From the NCBI GenBank assembly GCA_023213315.1, contig JAKCPI010015025.1:62001-126000 (forward strand): 64,000 bases of DNA, written 5' to 3'. The notes under the pieces were generated by a model. The model was not told the DNA's origin, searched no databases, and was given only the letters and a program-made list of their open reading frames with translations. Made by a program: the position numbers and the translations under genes. Source of the DNA: Euborellia annulipes. Its lineage: Eukaryota > Arthropoda > Insecta > Dermaptera > Anisolabididae. This document shows positions 63,815-64,000 of this stretch, piece after piece (within the stretch, counting starts at the first letter, position 1; each line of letters opens with the position of its first letter).

Positions 63815-63876
63815 GTGTAAATGTGTGTGTGAGTATGAGTGGGAATGAGAAAAAAGTGTGAGTGTTAAAAAAAAAA
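63815..63876 (+). mobile_element. SINE-A tail only
   Basis: AATGTGTGTGTGAGTATGAG, GAATGAGAAAAAAGTGTGAG and poly-A. Confidence 0.7.
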
Positions 63877-64000
63877 GCTTTTGACGATCTCACAAAAGTC
63901 AGAATCACAAACCCGATATAAATGAATTATCTAAAAACATTCAAGAGCAAAAATCGCCATAAAATATTTGTTATTTTTTATTTAAATAAAATAAATTATT
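63877..64000. other. AT-rich unassigned DNA
   Basis: Nothing recognised to the end of the window. Confidence 0.4.

Overview
The window looks like intergenic or intronic DNA from an AT-rich invertebrate nuclear genome, probably an arthropod. No complete protein-coding gene is visible. Nearly every recognisable feature is a mobile-element copy: tRNA-headed SINEs, non-LTR retrotransposon 3' ends, mariner, hAT-type and TTAA-flanked DNA elements, Helitron-like pieces, and foldback (inverted-repeat) elements. The long open frames fall inside repeats or low-complexity DNA. The host species cannot be fixed from the sequence alone.

Main repeat families, with names used only here. SINE-A: tRNA-like head, internal palindrome TTTAAGCC..GGCTTAAA, GT-rich tail and poly-A, more than 20 copies, many with clear target-site duplications (TSDs). 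SINE-B: a different tRNA-like head but a related tail. Family C: about 0.55-0.7 kb, a short palindrome at one end and a long hairpin at the other, about 16 copies or fragments. Families D, F and I: three unrelated terminal sequences, each with TTAA at intact ends. Family E: about 0.5 kb, TCGA-rich ends. hAT-like elements: CAG/TAG/CAAGGG-type ends with 8-bp TSDs. Foldbacks: inverted repeats whose arms carry a hammerhead-ribozyme-like core (CUGANGA, stem II, GAAA, a self-complementary ACGU-type segment).

Layout. 1-5.5 kb: F, a hAT-like element holding two ribozyme foldbacks, then E, C and D. 6-8.2 kb: SINE-A copies and a foldback nested in a foldback. 8.2-15.3 kb: sparse, with a 150-bp tandem repeat, another ribozyme foldback, a nested hAT pair, a LINE end and a candidate start-codon exon near 15.29 kb. 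15.7-29.5 kb: dense SINE, Helitron-like, hAT, D, E, F, I and mariner fragments. 30-35.5 kb: D, C and a four-level nest at 32.94-34.43 kb. 36-43.8 kb: C copies, a LINE 3' end, hAT elements, and D inside the hairpin of C. 44-51 kb: TIR element with a LINE remnant, SINEs, a retroposon with an 18-bp TSD, D and C. 51.5-59.2 kb: SINE-B, the best ribozyme at 52.23 kb, E split by a LINE that is itself split by a hAT. 60-64 kb: D, C and a LINE end split by a hAT.

The most interesting system is the dispersed set of hammerhead-like motifs in foldbacks with otherwise different arms. Helices I and II differ in sequence between loci but still pair, and helix III is replaced by a self-complementary segment, as expected of ribozymes that act as dimers. 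This matches what is known of hammerheads in Penelope-like retroelements, but no reverse transcriptase is visible here, so these would be non-autonomous relatives. Every assignment was made by reading the sequence; no database search was run.
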